A stretch of 64,000 nt of DNA from an uncultured Pelagibacteraceae bacterium (GTDB lineage Bacteria; Pseudomonadota; Alphaproteobacteria; Pelagibacterales; Pelagibacteraceae): contig CABYZT010000006.1 in the NCBI GenBank assembly GCA_902523515.1, positions 1 to 64,000 on the forward strand. Reading direction: 5' to 3'. A model generated the notes under the pieces. The model searched no databases and had not been told where the DNA came from. It saw nothing but the letters and a program-made list of their open reading frames with translations. The translations under genes were made by a program, and so were the position numbers. Of this stretch, positions 9,718 to 18,430 are shown piece after piece; position 1 is the first letter of the stretch, and every line of letters begins with the position of its first letter.

Positions 9718-10017
9718 ATGTCAAAAAAAGAACAGATAATTGAAGAAATAAGAAAAATTTATGACCCTGAATTACCTGTAAATATCTACGAATTGGGTTT
9801 GATTTATGATATTAAGGTTGAAGACGATAAGTTTGCTAAAATTAAAATGACTTTGACTACACCAAATTGTCCAGTAGCTGAAAGTTTACCTAAAGAGGTA
9901 AAAGATGGTGCAATGCAAGTTGAAGGTATAGAGGATGTTGATCTTGAGTTAGTTTGGGATCCACCGTGGAATAAAGATATGATGTCAGAAGCAGCAAAAT
10001 TGGAATTGAATTTATAA
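9718..10017 (+). CDS. sufT: SufT-type MIP18 family protein (DUF59)
   Basis: Small MIP18/DUF59 protein of 99 residues that helps Fe-S maturation when demand is high. The family signature YDPELPVNIYELGLIYDI lies at about 15-32, followed by TTPNCPVAESLP with the conserved Cys and DPPWNKDMMSEAAKLEL at the C terminus. This is the short SufT form without an extra N-terminal domain. It starts three bases after sufU and its TAA is followed directly by the next ATG. Confidence 0.92.
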   Translation: MSKKEQIIEEIRKIYDPELPVNIYELGLIYDIKVEDDKFAKIKMTLTTPNCPVAESLPKEVKDGAMQVEGIEDVDLELVWDPPWNKDMMSEAAKLELNL

Positions 10018-10352
10018 TGAACCCGATAATCAAATTAAGTGATAACGCAGCATTACGAATAAAAGAGATAATGTATAACGCTGAAAAAGATTCTATCGGA
10101 GTTAGGATATCAGTGAAATCTGGTGGTTGTGCTGGGATGTCATACGTGATGGAGTACACAAAAGAGTTAAATCCTAATGATGAAGTTATAGAAGATAAGG
10201 GCGTGAAAGTATTCGTTGATTCAGCCGCTATTATGTATCTGCTTGGCACTGAAATGGATTATAAAAAGGAGGAATTATCCTCATCATTTGTGTTCAATAA
10301 TCCTAATGAAACTGAGCGTTGCGGTTGCGGAGAGTCTTTCAAAATATCATAA
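10017..10352 (+). CDS. sufA: A-type Fe-S carrier (SufA/ErpA/IscA family)
   Basis: A-type carrier that moves Fe-S clusters from the scaffold to apoproteins. The 111-residue protein has all three Cys ligands, one in KSGGCAGMSY (about residue 38) and two in the C-terminal CGCGESF. As the last gene of the suf operon it is best called sufA, but sequence alone does not separate SufA from ErpA or IscA. Overlaps the sufT stop by one base (TAATGA). No hairpin terminator follows; 66 bases with their own promoter-like sequence lead to the next small gene. Confidence 0.9.
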   Translation: MNPIIKLSDNAALRIKEIMYNAEKDSIGVRISVKSGGCAGMSYVMEYTKELNPNDEVIEDKGVKVFVDSAAIMYLLGTEMDYKKEELSSSFVFNNPNETERCGCGESFKIS

Positions 10353-10383
10353 GTTGTATTATCCCATTTATCGCATATCTGTA

Positions 10384-10412
10384 TTGCATTATATGCATAT
10401 CTAGTATATAGA
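10384..10412 (+). promoter_or_regulatory. Promoter-like sequence, possibly giving a leaderless transcript
   Basis: TTGCAT (10384-10389) and TATAGA (10407-10412) are 17 bases apart. Transcription would start near 10419, which is the A of the next ATG. No ribosome-binding purine run precedes that ATG. This is inference from spacing only. Confidence 0.35.
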
Positions 10413-10418
10413 TTCTTT

Positions 10419-10589
10419 ATGAACAAATTTGAGTTTAAAAATCTTGTTAAAAACTTGAAAGACTCTTTAAAGGAAAAAACATTCTTTAAAGAACTACGTA
10501 AAGAAGTTGAAACCGGTGCGAACGGCACACAAGATTACGTAGTTAAAAAAGGTGTTAACAAAGATACAATTGCAACAACTAGACAGTAA
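10419..10589 (+). CDS. Small basic protein of unknown function, 56 residues
   Basis: Not recognised. The ORF starts at ATG 10419 and ends at TAA 10589. It encodes a highly charged, Lys-rich peptide (MNKFEFKNLV at the N terminus, then KDSLKEKTFFKELRKEVE, probably amphipathic helix, then a polar tail ending TIATTRQ). No signal peptide, membrane segment or Cys. Codons such as CGT, ACC, GGT, GCG and GGC are richer in G and C than those of most neighbours, which hints at strong expression. It lies between sufA and the convergent glnA, only nine bases from the glnA stop. A promoter-like pair upstream suggests separate transcription. Coding status is supported by length, codon use and fit in the gap. 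Confidence 0.6.
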   Translation: MNKFEFKNLVKNLKDSLKEKTFFKELRKEVETGANGTQDYVVKKGVNKDTIATTRQ

Positions 10590-10598
10590 TTAAAATTA

Positions 10599-12005
10599 TT
10601 AGCTACTGTAATACATCTCAAACTCTACAGGATGAGGTGCATGTTCAAATTTGTGAATTTCTTCAAACTTAAGAGCAATGTAAGCATCAATCTGATCGTC
10701 AGTAAAGACACCGCCTTGAGTCAAAAACTCTCTGTCTTTATCTAAACTTTCCATTGCTTCTCTTAAAGAACCACAAACTGTTGGGATAGCTTTTACTTCT
10801 TCCGGAGGTAATTCATATAAATCTTTATCAAAAGATTCACCAGGATGAATTTTATTTTTAATTCCATCAATTCCTGCCATCAACATAGCTGCGAAAGTTA
10901 AATATGGGTTTCCTGCAGCATCTGGGAATCTAATCTCACATCTTGCACCTTTTTTGCTTAATGTGATCGGTATTCTACAAGAAGCAGATCTATTCCTTGC
11001 TGAATATGCAAGAAGAACTGGAGCTTCAAAACCTGGAATTAATCTTTTGTAACTGTTTGTTGTAGAGTTAGCAAAAGCATTAATTGCTTTAGCATGTTTT
11101 AGAATTCCACCAATATAATGTAAAGCGGTTTCACTTAATCCAGAATACGCATCACCTGAAAACACTGGAGTATCACCTTTCCAAATGGATTGATGGATGT
11201 GCATACCTGAACCATTGTCACCAGCAACTGGCTTTGGCATAAATGTTGCAGTTTTTCCAAATGAATGTGTAACCATTTGCACAACATATTTGTATAACTG
11301 AACGTTATCTGCTTGATTAACTAAAGTTCCGAAATACATTCCAAGTTCGTGCTGACTAGGAGCTACTTCATGGTGATGTTTTTCAACTTTAATACCAACT
11401 TCTTTTAAATTTTTAAGATATTCACTACGCATGTCTTGTTCACTATCAACTGGTGGTACTGGGAAATATCCTCCTTTAATTTGAGGTCTGTGCCCCATGT
11501 TTCCATTTTCATATTCTTTTCCTGAGTTGTAAGGACCTTCTTTACTATCTAATTTGAATCCGCACTCATTCATATCATTTTTTATTCTTACATCGTCAAA
11601 AACAAAAAATTCTGGCTCAGGTCCAAAAAAAGCTTTATCACCTATACCTGAAGCTTTTAAATATTCTTCAGCTTTTTTAGCAACACCTCTAGGATCTCTT
11701 TCATAAGGATCTTTTTTAATTGCATCTAGAATGTCACAAAACAAAACCACAGTATTATGAGACGTAAAAGGATCCATGAACATTCTTGCAGTATCAGGTT
11801 TTAAAATCATGTCAGACTCATTGATTGCTTTCCAACCAGCAATAGACGAACCGTCAAAAAAGACACCTTCATTCAACATACCTTCATCAACTACTGAAGC
11901 ATCCATTGTTAAGTGTTGAAGTTTTCCCCTTGGATCAGTGAATCTTAGATCCACAAATTCCGCTTCTTTTTCTTTGATAAATTTTAATACGTTTGCTGCA
12001 CTCAT
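10599..12005 (-). CDS. glnA: Glutamine synthetase type I (GlnA)
   Basis: Makes glutamine from glutamate, ammonia and ATP; the main ammonium-assimilating enzyme. The 468-residue sequence is full length. Recognisable are the latch region [10 protein letters not shown], the [10 protein letters not shown] segment, the metal/ATP segments [10 protein letters not shown] and [10 protein letters not shown], and NRSASCRIP. The adenylylation loop reads DLYELPPEE, with the Tyr that GlnE modifies, so post-translational control is probable. The ATG at 12005 has a good AGGAGA ribosome site (complement of 12010-12015). It stands alone without glnB, and is divergent from a YbaK gene across 137 bases. Confidence 0.97.
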   Translation of the reverse strand: MSAANVLKFIKEKEAEFVDLRFTDPRGKLQHLTMDASVVDEGMLNEGVFFDGSSIAGWKAINESDMILKPDTARMFMDPFTSHNTVVLFCDILDAIKKDPYERDPRGVAKKAEEYLKASGIGDKAFFGPEPEFFVFDDVRIKNDMNECGFKLDSKEGPYNSGKEYENGNMGHRPQIKGGYFPVPPVDSEQDMRSEYLKNLKEVGIKVEKHHHEVAPSQHELGMYFGTLVNQADNVQLYKYVVQMVTHSFGKTATFMPKPVAGDNGSGMHIHQSIWKGDTPVFSGDAYSGLSETALHYIGGILKHAKAINAFANSTTNSYKRLIPGFEAPVLLAYSARNRSASCRIPITLSKKGARCEIRFPDAAGNPYLTFAAMLMAGIDGIKNKIHPGESFDKDLYELPPEEVKAIPTVCGSLREAMESLDKDREFLTQGGVFTDDQIDAYIALKFEEIHKFEHAPHPVEFEMYYSS

Positions 12006-12142
12006 TTTGTCTCCTATGTAATTTTGTCTGGCCTAATTAGCAAAAAAATACTTAAAAATATTGCTTATTTAATAAATAACACCTATGCAATTTTCACATA
12101 AGTAGTGTAATTAGTCACTAAAATAATAAATATATATACCTA
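12006..12142. promoter_or_regulatory. glnA/ybaK divergent intergenic region with inverted repeats
   Basis: This 137-base AT-rich gap must hold the promoters for glnA (minus) and the YbaK gene (plus). Two imperfect inverted repeats are visible: TAGTG and CACTA arms at 12103-12120, and GCAA and TTGC ends at 12040-12064. Neither matches the NtrC consensus that I know, and I see no -24/-12 sigma-54 promoter. Regulatory meaning is unproven. Confidence 0.35.
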
Positions 12143-12625
12143 GTGAATTCAATATTAAATAAAGAGCCAGTTTTAAGAGCAGAAAAATCGCTAAAACAAT
12201 TTAACCCAGATCTTAAAGTGATTGTTTTAGAGCAAAGTGCCAGAACAGCGAATGATGCAGCTACAGCTTTAGGTTGCAAAGTAGGAGCCATTGTCAAAAG
12301 CTTACTTATTAAAGCAGGGGATAGTTATGTTTTATGTTTAGTTTCTGGAGATAAAAGGTGTTCATTAAATAAATTAAAAAAAATTTTAGATGAAAAAGAT
12401 GTTTCAATGGCGAACCCAGAAGATGTTAAAAAAATTACTGGATATACAATTGGTGGAGTATCTCCAACAGGACATTTAACAAAAATAAAAATTTTTATTG
12501 ACGAAACTTTAAATAGATTTTCCTCTATTTTTGCAGCTGCAGGTCACCCTAATGCAGTTTTTGAAATAAATTTTGAAAATTTAATCGCACTAACTTCTGG
12601 CGAGTTGAAAGAGATAACAGAATGA
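12143..12625 (+). CDS. YbaK/EbsC-type aminoacyl-tRNA deacylase
   Basis: Free-standing editing-domain protein of 160 residues, expected to hydrolyse misacylated tRNA (Cys- or Ala-tRNA-Pro in characterised relatives). Family features are VGAIVKSLLIK with the conserved Lys (about residue 49), LVSGDKRCSLNKLKK, and GGVSPTGH. The start is a GTG at 12143 with no strong ribosome site. It overlaps the following transporter gene by four bases (ATGA), so the two are co-transcribed, although a functional link is not obvious. Which amino acid is edited cannot be told. Confidence 0.85.
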   Translation: MNSILNKEPVLRAEKSLKQFNPDLKVIVLEQSARTANDAATALGCKVGAIVKSLLIKAGDSYVLCLVSGDKRCSLNKLKKILDEKDVSMANPEDVKKITGYTIGGVSPTGHLTKIKIFIDETLNRFSSIFAAAGHPNAVFEINFENLIALTSGELKEITE

Positions 12626-13509
12626 GACAACCAAAATTAATTGATTACTTTTTATTGACAATATTATCTCTTATATGGGCTTCTGCGTTTTTTAATATAA
12701 AAATAGCAACTTATTCTTTTGGACCAGTTTCAATTGCTTTCTTAAGAGTATTTTTTGGAGCAATTCCAGTTTTACTTTTGTGTTATTTTAAAAATATTAA
12801 AGTTGAAGCTTTTTCTAAAGATTGGTTCTGGTTTGCAATGATTGGTTTTATTAATTTAGTAGCACCATTCTTCTTAATCGCCTACGGTGTGAAATCTGTT
12901 CAAAGTAACTTGGCAGCTATATTGATGTCGACTACTCCTTTAAGCTCCACAGTGCTAGCTCATTTTTATACAAAAAATGAAAAATTCAATTTAGTAAAAA
13001 CTATTGGAATTTTAATTGGGTTTTCTGGAATAGTATTTTTATTTTCTGATAATCTTTTAATAGATGAAAATAATTTTGTTTCAGCTCTATTGATATTACT
13101 TGGATCAACCTGTTATGTTGTAGGGGGAGTGCTAACATTAAAAATAAGTAAGAAAAAAAATGAAAATGTAACCGGATCTATTTTAATTTGGGCAATAATT
13201 ATTTTGTCGCCATTAACATTTTTAATTGAACAACCATTTCAAACTATGCCAAGAACAGATTCGCTTATATCAGTAATTTATTTAGGAATTGTACCAACTG
13301 GTATTGCTTGGTTGTTACGTTTTAGAATTTTGACTACAAATGGATTAATTTTTCAATCTCAAGTTTCATATTTGATACCAATTTTTGGAACTATTTTAGG
13401 TTATATATTTTTAAAAGAATTAATTACTACAAAAGTTTTAGTTTCTTTAATTGCAGTTTGCATTGGTATTTATTTTGTTAAAAAAGGTGGAAACAAACAC
13501 ACAATTTAA
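12622..13509 (+). CDS. EamA/DMT-family permease (10 TM)
   Basis: Integral inner-membrane protein of 295 residues with about ten hydrophobic segments arranged as two EamA repeats. The first begins DYFLLTILSLIWASAFFNIKIA and the second ALLILLGSTCYVVGGVLTLK. Members export amino acids, metabolites or drugs; the substrate is not predictable. It overlaps the upstream YbaK gene by four bases. The C-terminal tail is short and basic, KKGGNKHTI. Confidence 0.85.
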   Translation: MRQPKLIDYFLLTILSLIWASAFFNIKIATYSFGPVSIAFLRVFFGAIPVLLLCYFKNIKVEAFSKDWFWFAMIGFINLVAPFFLIAYGVKSVQSNLAAILMSTTPLSSTVLAHFYTKNEKFNLVKTIGILIGFSGIVFLFSDNLLIDENNFVSALLILLGSTCYVVGGVLTLKISKKKNENVTGSILIWAIIILSPLTFLIEQPFQTMPRTDSLISVIYLGIVPTGIAWLLRFRILTTNGLIFQSQVSYLIPIFGTILGYIFLKELITTKVLVSLIAVCIGIYFVKKGGNKHTI

Positions 13510-13547
13510 TTTTCCATTGCTTCAATATGTTATTAAATATTTGCAAA

Positions 13548-14138
13548 TTATCTATTTAAAATAATTTTAGCATTAAAAGAGAAAGATCTTCTTTCAGCAT
13601 TAACATTAAATGGATAAGCAGTATGCATTAAATAGTTTGGAAAAATTATTAAGTCTCTCTCTTTAGGAACAATATTAAAAATACTTCTGCTTAAAAAACC
13701 TCTCTGTCCGTTAATAAAATCAATTGTTCCATTAGTCTTATCTTTTTTATTTTTTAAAAATTTATTTTTAGTCATATCTTTTGGTACTTTTAAATAACCT
13801 ACACCAGATATATCTCCATCATGATAGTGAATAGGGTTATATTCATCTTTAAACTGACTAACTACCCATAAATTTAATATTTTTATATCTTTAACTTTTT
13901 TAATTTTTTCATTTTTAAGAAAATCTTTGATATTTTTTTTTATCTCTCTCTCTAAATTTTTTTTTATAAAATTATCTGAAATTTTAATTTCTTTTTTAAT
14001 TTGACTAGCTAATTTAGAACTATAATCATTTTTTTTTGTTAAAACTTTGTTATCAATCTCTTTATTTAAGATATTTAAAAATTTCTTTGAAATTTTTGTT
14101 TTTCCTATAGATGGACCAAAAGGCTTGATATTTTTCAT
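13548..14138 (-). CDS. Putative 2OG-Fe(II) oxygenase (PF13759-like)
   Basis: Predicted non-haem iron dioxygenase of 196 residues. The iron-binding region shows IHYHDGDISGVGYLKVP (about 100-116) and a distal His in NYLMHTAYPF, followed by the Arg of ERRSFSFN that would bind 2-oxoglutarate. This is the pattern of the small TIGR02466/PF13759 group, common in marine bacteria and phages. The N-terminal 80 residues are Lys/Ile-rich and unassigned. Neighbours give no clue to the substrate. Family call is reasonable, function unknown. Confidence 0.7.
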   Translation of the reverse strand: MKNIKPFGPSIGKTKISKKFLNILNKEIDNKVLTKKNDYSSKLASQIKKEIKISDNFIKKNLEREIKKNIKDFLKNEKIKKVKDIKILNLWVVSQFKDEYNPIHYHDGDISGVGYLKVPKDMTKNKFLKNKKDKTNGTIDFINGQRGFLSRSIFNIVPKERDLIIFPNYLMHTAYPFNVNAERRSFSFNAKIILNR

Positions 14139-14175
14139 AATTCTCTAAATATCTTAAAAGCAAATTTATTCAATA

Positions 14176-14922
14176 TTAAGATAAAAGTTTAATTCCCATT
14201 CTTATTGCGACAAAAATTACAAGAAAAGAAGTTATTAGAGCTAATATTTTGTTCGATAAAAATTTTATGTTTATTAGGCTACCAATTTGTCCACCAATAA
14301 GCGCCGATAAAAATAATGGCCAATAAGTAATAACTTGATTTAAAACCTGATCTTTCGTCAGCTGTCCAGCTATTCCAAAAATAGAATTGATCAATATAAA
14401 TAAAGATGCACTACTGGTGATATGTCTAGGGTATCCAGCTTTCATCAAAAATAGAAGAGGGCTTAAAAAAATTCCTCCACCAATTCCCACAACACCTGAC
14501 ATAAAACCAATTATTGATCCAATAGAAATTGAGATTAATCTTGGTATTTTGTTAATTTTAATTTTATCTTTATTAAAAGCTTTACTCTCAATTAGTAAAA
14601 AAATGCCTGCAACTGACAAAACACAAAATAATAAAATCTCAAATAAACTTTTTTCAATTGATGTTGATCCTCCAATAAATGCAAAAGGAATAGAGCCAAT
14701 TAAATAAGGAAAAAGTAAATTAATGTTTATATTTTTAGATCTTATAAAATTGATAGAATTACCAGATACAACAATAATATTACATACAAGAGCTACAACG
14801 GGAAATATTGTGTAAGGTACACCCCAAATTAAAAGTATTGCGAGATATGTTGAGCCTCCCCCAAATCCAACACTTGAGTATATTAATGCAGTTACAAAGA
14901 AAAGAATTGATAATATAATCAT
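14176..14922 (-). CDS. TauE/SafE family permease (sulfite/organosulfur exporter type)
   Basis: Membrane protein of 248 residues with about eight hydrophobic segments in two repeats. It carries the family motifs GFGGGSTYLAI (residues 19-29) and GVVGIGGGIFLSPLLFL (about 140-156). Relatives move sulfite, sulfoacetate or other small anions, but substrates here are unknown. It is divergent from moaB with only nine bases between start codons, so each promoter must lie inside the opposite gene. Proximity to the MsrPQ and molybdopterin genes is suggestive of sulfur metabolism but is not proof. Confidence 0.85.
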   Translation of the reverse strand: MIILSILFFVTALIYSSVGFGGGSTYLAILLIWGVPYTIFPVVALVCNIIVVSGNSINFIRSKNININLLFPYLIGSIPFAFIGGSTSIEKSLFEILLFCVLSVAGIFLLIESKAFNKDKIKINKIPRLISISIGSIIGFMSGVVGIGGGIFLSPLLFLMKAGYPRHITSSASLFILINSIFGIAGQLTKDQVLNQVITYWPLFLSALIGGQIGSLINIKFLSNKILALITSFLVIFVAIRMGIKLLS

Positions 14923-14931
14923 TTTTAAATT

Positions 14932-15432
14932 ATGGATGTAAATATAGCTTTATTAACTGTAACAGATACAAGAACATTTGATAATGATAAATCAGGTGCA
15001 ATCTTGGTTGAAAAAATTAAAGAGGCCAAGCATAAATTAATTGATAGAAAAATTTGCAAAGACAATAAAGAGGATATTGTAAAAATTTTAAAAGAATGGA
15101 CAAGTCAAAAAGATATAGACGTCATTATAACTACTGGAGGAACAGGTCTTACAGGAAGAGATATAACTCCTGAAGCAATCGATGAAATTGCAGATAAACA
15201 TATACCTGGTTTTGGAGAGGTTTTTAGAACAATAAGTCTAAAAACGGTTGGAACATCTTCTATACAATCAAGAGCATGTGCCGCTTTATCAAATGGAAAA
15301 TACATTTTTGCATTACCTGGTTCCTCAGGTGGTGTAACAGATGCATGGGATGGAATCTTAAAACATCAATTAGATATTAATCACAAACCTTGTAACTTTG
15401 TTGAATTATTTCCAAGACTTAAAGAAAAATAA
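14932..15432 (+). CDS. moaB: Molybdenum cofactor biosynthesis protein MoaB (MogA/MoaB family)
   Basis: 166-residue protein of the MoaB/MogA fold that adenylylates molybdopterin before molybdenum insertion. Conserved segments are LLTVTDTR (residues 6-13), TTGGTGLTGRDITPEAI (about 65-82) and the ALPGSSGGV loop. No separate MogA is in the window, so this protein may do that step. It lies on the plus strand, back to back with the TauE gene and abutting, tail to tail, the minus-strand moa/msr operon. Confidence 0.92.
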   Translation: MDVNIALLTVTDTRTFDNDKSGAILVEKIKEAKHKLIDRKICKDNKEDIVKILKEWTSQKDIDVIITTGGTGLTGRDITPEAIDEIADKHIPGFGEVFRTISLKTVGTSSIQSRACAALSNGKYIFALPGSSGGVTDAWDGILKHQLDINHKPCNFVELFPRLKEK

Positions 15433-15678
15433 TTATTTCTGATATTTTTCTTTCCATTCGGAATAAGGCATTCCATATATATGCTCTCTGGCATCAGGAT
15501 CAGATATCTCTACTCCTTTTTTTTCTGCCTCTTCTCTATACCATCTAGATAAACAATTTCTGCAAAAACCAGCTAAATTCATTAGATCGATATTTTGAAC
15601 ATCTCTTCTTTCATCTAAATGACTCATTAATCTTTCAAGAGTAGCTGATTGAATTTCTTTTTTTAAATTTTCATCCAT
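15433..15678 (-). CDS. DUF1244 family small protein
   Basis: 81 residues matching the DUF1244 pattern: LERLMSHLDERRDVQNIDLMNLAGFCRNCLSRWY, then DPDAREHIYGMPYSEWKEKYQ. The Cys-x2-Cys (FCRNCLS) is conserved and could bind metal or a cluster, but no function is established to my knowledge. Last gene of the moa-msr operon, overlapping the msrQ stop region by eight bases. Its stop abuts that of moaB. Confidence 0.88.
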   Translation of the reverse strand: MDENLKKEIQSATLERLMSHLDERRDVQNIDLMNLAGFCRNCLSRWYREEAEKKGVEISDPDAREHIYGMPYSEWKEKYQK

Positions 15679-16255
15679 AATTTATATTCCTATTTTTAAT
15701 CTTAATTCTTAAAGCTAACAAAACAAGTATAATTATTAAATAAACCAAAGGTCTAAAAAAAATAGTTTTTGATAACCATATATAATGAAGGGATCCAAAA
15801 ATAGCGATTACATAAATTAATCTATGTAATTTTTTCCAATTATTTCCTAGTAACAAAACCATTTTTTGAGAAGATGTAATAGCCAAAGGAAGCAATAGTA
15901 ACCATGCTGCAAAACCAATGAAGATATATTTCTTTTTTACAACGTCATCTAATATAGGAGACCAATTAAATCTATAATCTAAACCTACATAAGTTAATAA
16001 ATGAAGTGTTGCATAAAAAAAAACAAAAAGACCCAATGTTCTTCTGAAACTTATCCATACAGATAATTTTGTAAATCTTTTGAGTGGACTCATCAATAAT
16101 GTTAAGCAAATAAAAATTAAAGTCCACTCTCCCGTAAAATGAGTAATTTCTTTTACTGGTTCTGGACCAAGTTTATTTAAAAAAATTTTGTATAAAATTA
16201 GTAAAAATGGAACCGTGCCTAAAATAAATACACCCGGTTTAAAATATTTTTTCAT
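15671..16255 (-). CDS. msrQ: MsrQ, haem-binding membrane subunit of the methionine sulfoxide reductase
   Basis: Inner-membrane b-type haem protein (YedZ family) of 194 residues that passes electrons from the quinone pool or flavin to MsrP. Five to six hydrophobic helices are visible; likely haem ligands are His in FYATLHLLTY (about 83), and His in KLHRLIYV and SLHYIWLS. FTGEWTL and FRRTLGL are family segments. Its ATG at 16255 overlaps the msrP stop by one base, matching the standard msrPQ order. Confidence 0.92.
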   Translation of the reverse strand: MKKYFKPGVFILGTVPFLLILYKIFLNKLGPEPVKEITHFTGEWTLIFICLTLLMSPLKRFTKLSVWISFRRTLGLFVFFYATLHLLTYVGLDYRFNWSPILDDVVKKKYIFIGFAAWLLLLPLAITSSQKMVLLLGNNWKKLHRLIYVIAIFGSLHYIWLSKTIFFRPLVYLIIILVLLALRIKIKNRNINYG

Positions 16256-17160
16256 TAAAAATATTTTTTTAAATCCATACCAGTGTATAAGCTCGCAACC
16301 TCATCTCCGTATCCATTGAACATTAAAGTTTTTACTCTAGGCGCCCAAACACCCTCACCAATAATTCTTTCAGTTGCTTGTGACCATCTTGGGTGATCTA
16401 CATTTGGATTTACATTCGAATAAAATCCATATTCTCTAGGTGATGCCCACATCCATGACGAAGTTGGCATATTTTCTACAAATTTAATTTTTACAATCGC
16501 TTTTGCACTTTTAAAACCATACTTCCAAGGAATAAAAATTCTAAACGGCGCTCCGTTTTGATTTGGAAGTTTTTTACCATATAAACCTGTAACTACGGTA
16601 GTTAAAGGATGCATTGCTTCATCAATTCTTAAACCTTCATTGTACGGCCAGTTTAAAACAGGGTATCTCTGTCCTTTCATTTGTGCAGGATCATATACAC
16701 TTTCAAATTCAACGAATTTTGCTTTATTAGTTGGATTAACTTTTGATAGCAATTCACTCAAAGAAAAACCCATCCATGGAATAACCATTGACCATCCCTC
16801 AACACATCTAAGTCTATAAATTCTCTCTTCTGATACAAACATTTCAGAAATTTCCTCCATAGATAATTTAATTGGTTTTTCAACTTCACCTTCAATGCTT
16901 ATATCCCATGGAGAAGTTTTAAATATTTGTGAGTTTCTATATGGATCTCCTTTTGATGTGCCGAACTCATAATAATTATTATAGGTGGTTATATCTTTAT
17001 AACTTGTTAATTTATCTTTCTCATTTGCTAAAGACTTATTTGCAAACGGAATAGTTGAAATTGCAAGAGAACTTGCTCCTAATCCAATAGATTTAATAAA
17101 CGATCTTCTATTTTTATAAATTTTTTCTGGTGTGATTTCTGAGTATTTAATTTTTTTCAT
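16255..17160 (-). CDS. msrP: MsrP, periplasmic molybdopterin methionine sulfoxide reductase
   Basis: Catalytic subunit (YedY family) that repairs oxidised methionine in periplasmic proteins. A twin-arginine signal, NRRSFIKSIGLGASSLAIS, lies near residues 17-35. The molybdenum-ligating Cys is in YRLRCVEGWSM (about 118). Typical C-terminal parts are APFRIFIPWKYGFKSAK and FYSNVNPNVDHPRWSQATER. 301 residues. The enzyme uses the simple Mo-molybdopterin form without an added nucleotide, which fits the adjoining moa genes. Overlaps moaE by 14 bases. Confidence 0.95.
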   Translation of the reverse strand: MKKIKYSEITPEKIYKNRRSFIKSIGLGASSLAISTIPFANKSLANEKDKLTSYKDITTYNNYYEFGTSKGDPYRNSQIFKTSPWDISIEGEVEKPIKLSMEEISEMFVSEERIYRLRCVEGWSMVIPWMGFSLSELLSKVNPTNKAKFVEFESVYDPAQMKGQRYPVLNWPYNEGLRIDEAMHPLTTVVTGLYGKKLPNQNGAPFRIFIPWKYGFKSAKAIVKIKFVENMPTSSWMWASPREYGFYSNVNPNVDHPRWSQATERIIGEGVWAPRVKTLMFNGYGDEVASLYTGMDLKKYF

Positions 17161-17599
17161 GAACTATAGGGTTGCCTTTTAACCAATCGCTTTGATTGTC
17201 TGTGTAGTGTTCTTTTTTCCATATAGGAGACCTCTTTTTTATTTCTTCTATAATATATCTAGATAATATATATGCTTGATCTCTGTGTTTGCATGCAACA
17301 GCAATTATAATACTCATTTCTCCAAGATTTAAATAACCTTTAGCGTGTTCTATAAAAACAGCTTTTTCCTGAATATTAAGTTTTTCATCTGCCTCCTTAT
17401 ATATTTCCTCAAAACTTTTTATGACAAGATCATCATGACTATCATACGTAATGCCAACCACACTTTTGTTATTATTTTGATTTCTTACTGTGCCAGTAAA
17501 AAATATTGATGCTCCAAATTCGACAGAAGATATAAATCCTTCTGCATCATAAATTGATAGTTTTTTATCTTTACTGTCTACAATTTTTATATGAAGCAT
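17147..17599 (-). CDS. moaE: Molybdopterin synthase large subunit MoaE
   Basis: Large subunit of molybdopterin synthase, which adds the dithiolene sulfurs to precursor Z with MoaD. The 150-residue protein shows GASIFFTGTVRN (about 28-40), the IEHAKGYLNLGEMSI strand-loop and the C-terminal KKRSPIWKKEHY, where the Lys residues are catalytic in relatives. Start ATG overlaps the moaD stop by one base. It lies just downstream of moaD and upstream of msrP in a single operon. Confidence 0.95.
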   Translation of the reverse strand: MLHIKIVDSKDKKLSIYDAEGFISSVEFGASIFFTGTVRNQNNNKSVVGITYDSHDDLVIKSFEEIYKEADEKLNIQEKAVFIEHAKGYLNLGEMSIIIAVACKHRDQAYILSRYIIEEIKKRSPIWKKEHYTDNQSDWLKGNPIVHEKN

Positions 17600-17868
17600 T
17601 AACCTCCTCCTATAGGAGGTATGATACCGATTTTTTCGTTATTTGTTATTTTATAATTGTCGCTAACAATATTATTTTTCTCAGAACAAAAAGCAGAGGA
17701 ATTAACAATTTTTTTATAGTTTTCATTGCCATTAAATTTTTCATCTAAATATTGAATTATTTTTTTTCGAATATCTTTAATTGTTGATTTTTGCTCTAAA
17801 TCTAATTCTAGCAAATTTTGTTCACAAAAATCTCTTGCAGCACCAAATAACTCAATTTTTACTTTCAT
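17599..17868 (-). CDS. moaD: Molybdopterin synthase sulfur carrier MoaD
   Basis: Ubiquitin-like sulfur carrier of 89 residues. It begins VKIELFGAARDF, has the expected beta-grasp strands, and ends IIPPIGGG with the C-terminal Gly-Gly on which the thiocarboxylate forms. Sits between moaC (seven bases upstream) and moaE (one-base overlap). No MoeB/ThiF activating enzyme is present in this window, so that must be encoded elsewhere. Confidence 0.93.
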   Translation of the reverse strand: MKVKIELFGAARDFCEQNLLELDLEQKSTIKDIRKKIIQYLDEKFNGNENYKKIVNSSAFCSEKNNIVSDNYKITNNEKIGIIPPIGGG

Positions 17869-17875
17869 TATATTT

Positions 17876-18430
17876 TTAAAATAAATCTTTTAAAAAATCT
17901 GGAAGACCATCAGGGTTTTTCCACAACCTTTTTTTTCCACCTTCTTTGATTAATAATTTTATATTGTCTATCTTGAGATGTGGATTAATTATTTTGCTTA
18001 AATCATAAATTGTGATTAGAGCAGCGTTAACTCCCATGATTGCTTCCATTTCAACTCCAGTTTTTGCATATGTTGAAACTACACAAAAAACTTCTAAAGA
18101 TTTATCCTCTTCATTCATTATAATTTTTGTTGCAGTATGATCAATTGTTAAAGGATGGCAAAGCGGAATTAATTCACTTGTTTTTTTTACACCTAAAACC
18201 GCTGATACTTCTGCCAAGATGATAGGGTCACCTTTTGGCATTTCTTTATTTTTTATTAGCTCAAAGACTTCCTCACCAACATAAATTTTTCCAGAAGCCA
18301 AAGCTCTTCTGAATGTTTCTTTTTTTTTCGAAACATCTATCATTTTAAAAGAATTTTTTTTAAAAATTTCTTTTGCCCAATCTTTTAAATCGTTATCGCT
18401 TACAATTTTTAAATTTTTCATATTATCCAC
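17876..18430 (-). CDS. moaC: Cyclic pyranopterin monophosphate synthase MoaC
   Basis: Works after MoaA to make cyclic pyranopterin monophosphate. The 184 residues include MIDVSKKKETFRRALASG (about 31-48), AEVSAVLGVKKTSELIPLCHPL, the TYAKTGVEMEAIMGVNAALITIYD block and the KEGGKKRLW loop. The N-terminal 25 residues extend a little beyond the E. coli length. Overlaps the moaA stop by eight bases. Confidence 0.95.
   Translation of the reverse strand: MDNMKNLKIVSDNDLKDWAKEIFKKNSFKMIDVSKKKETFRRALASGKIYVGEEVFELIKNKEMPKGDPIILAEVSAVLGVKKTSELIPLCHPLTIDHTATKIIMNEEDKSLEVFCVVSTYAKTGVEMEAIMGVNAALITIYDLSKIINPHLKIDNIKLLIKEGGKKRLWKNPDGLPDFLKDLF

Noticed and set aside
10259..10528. Minus-strand open frame across sufA and the small gene
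   Set aside because: Antisense to sufA and to the 56-residue frame; no ribosome site or recognisable protein.
12006..12142. Sigma-54 promoter for glnA
   Set aside because: No GG-N10-GC pair with the flanking consensus is present on the minus strand.
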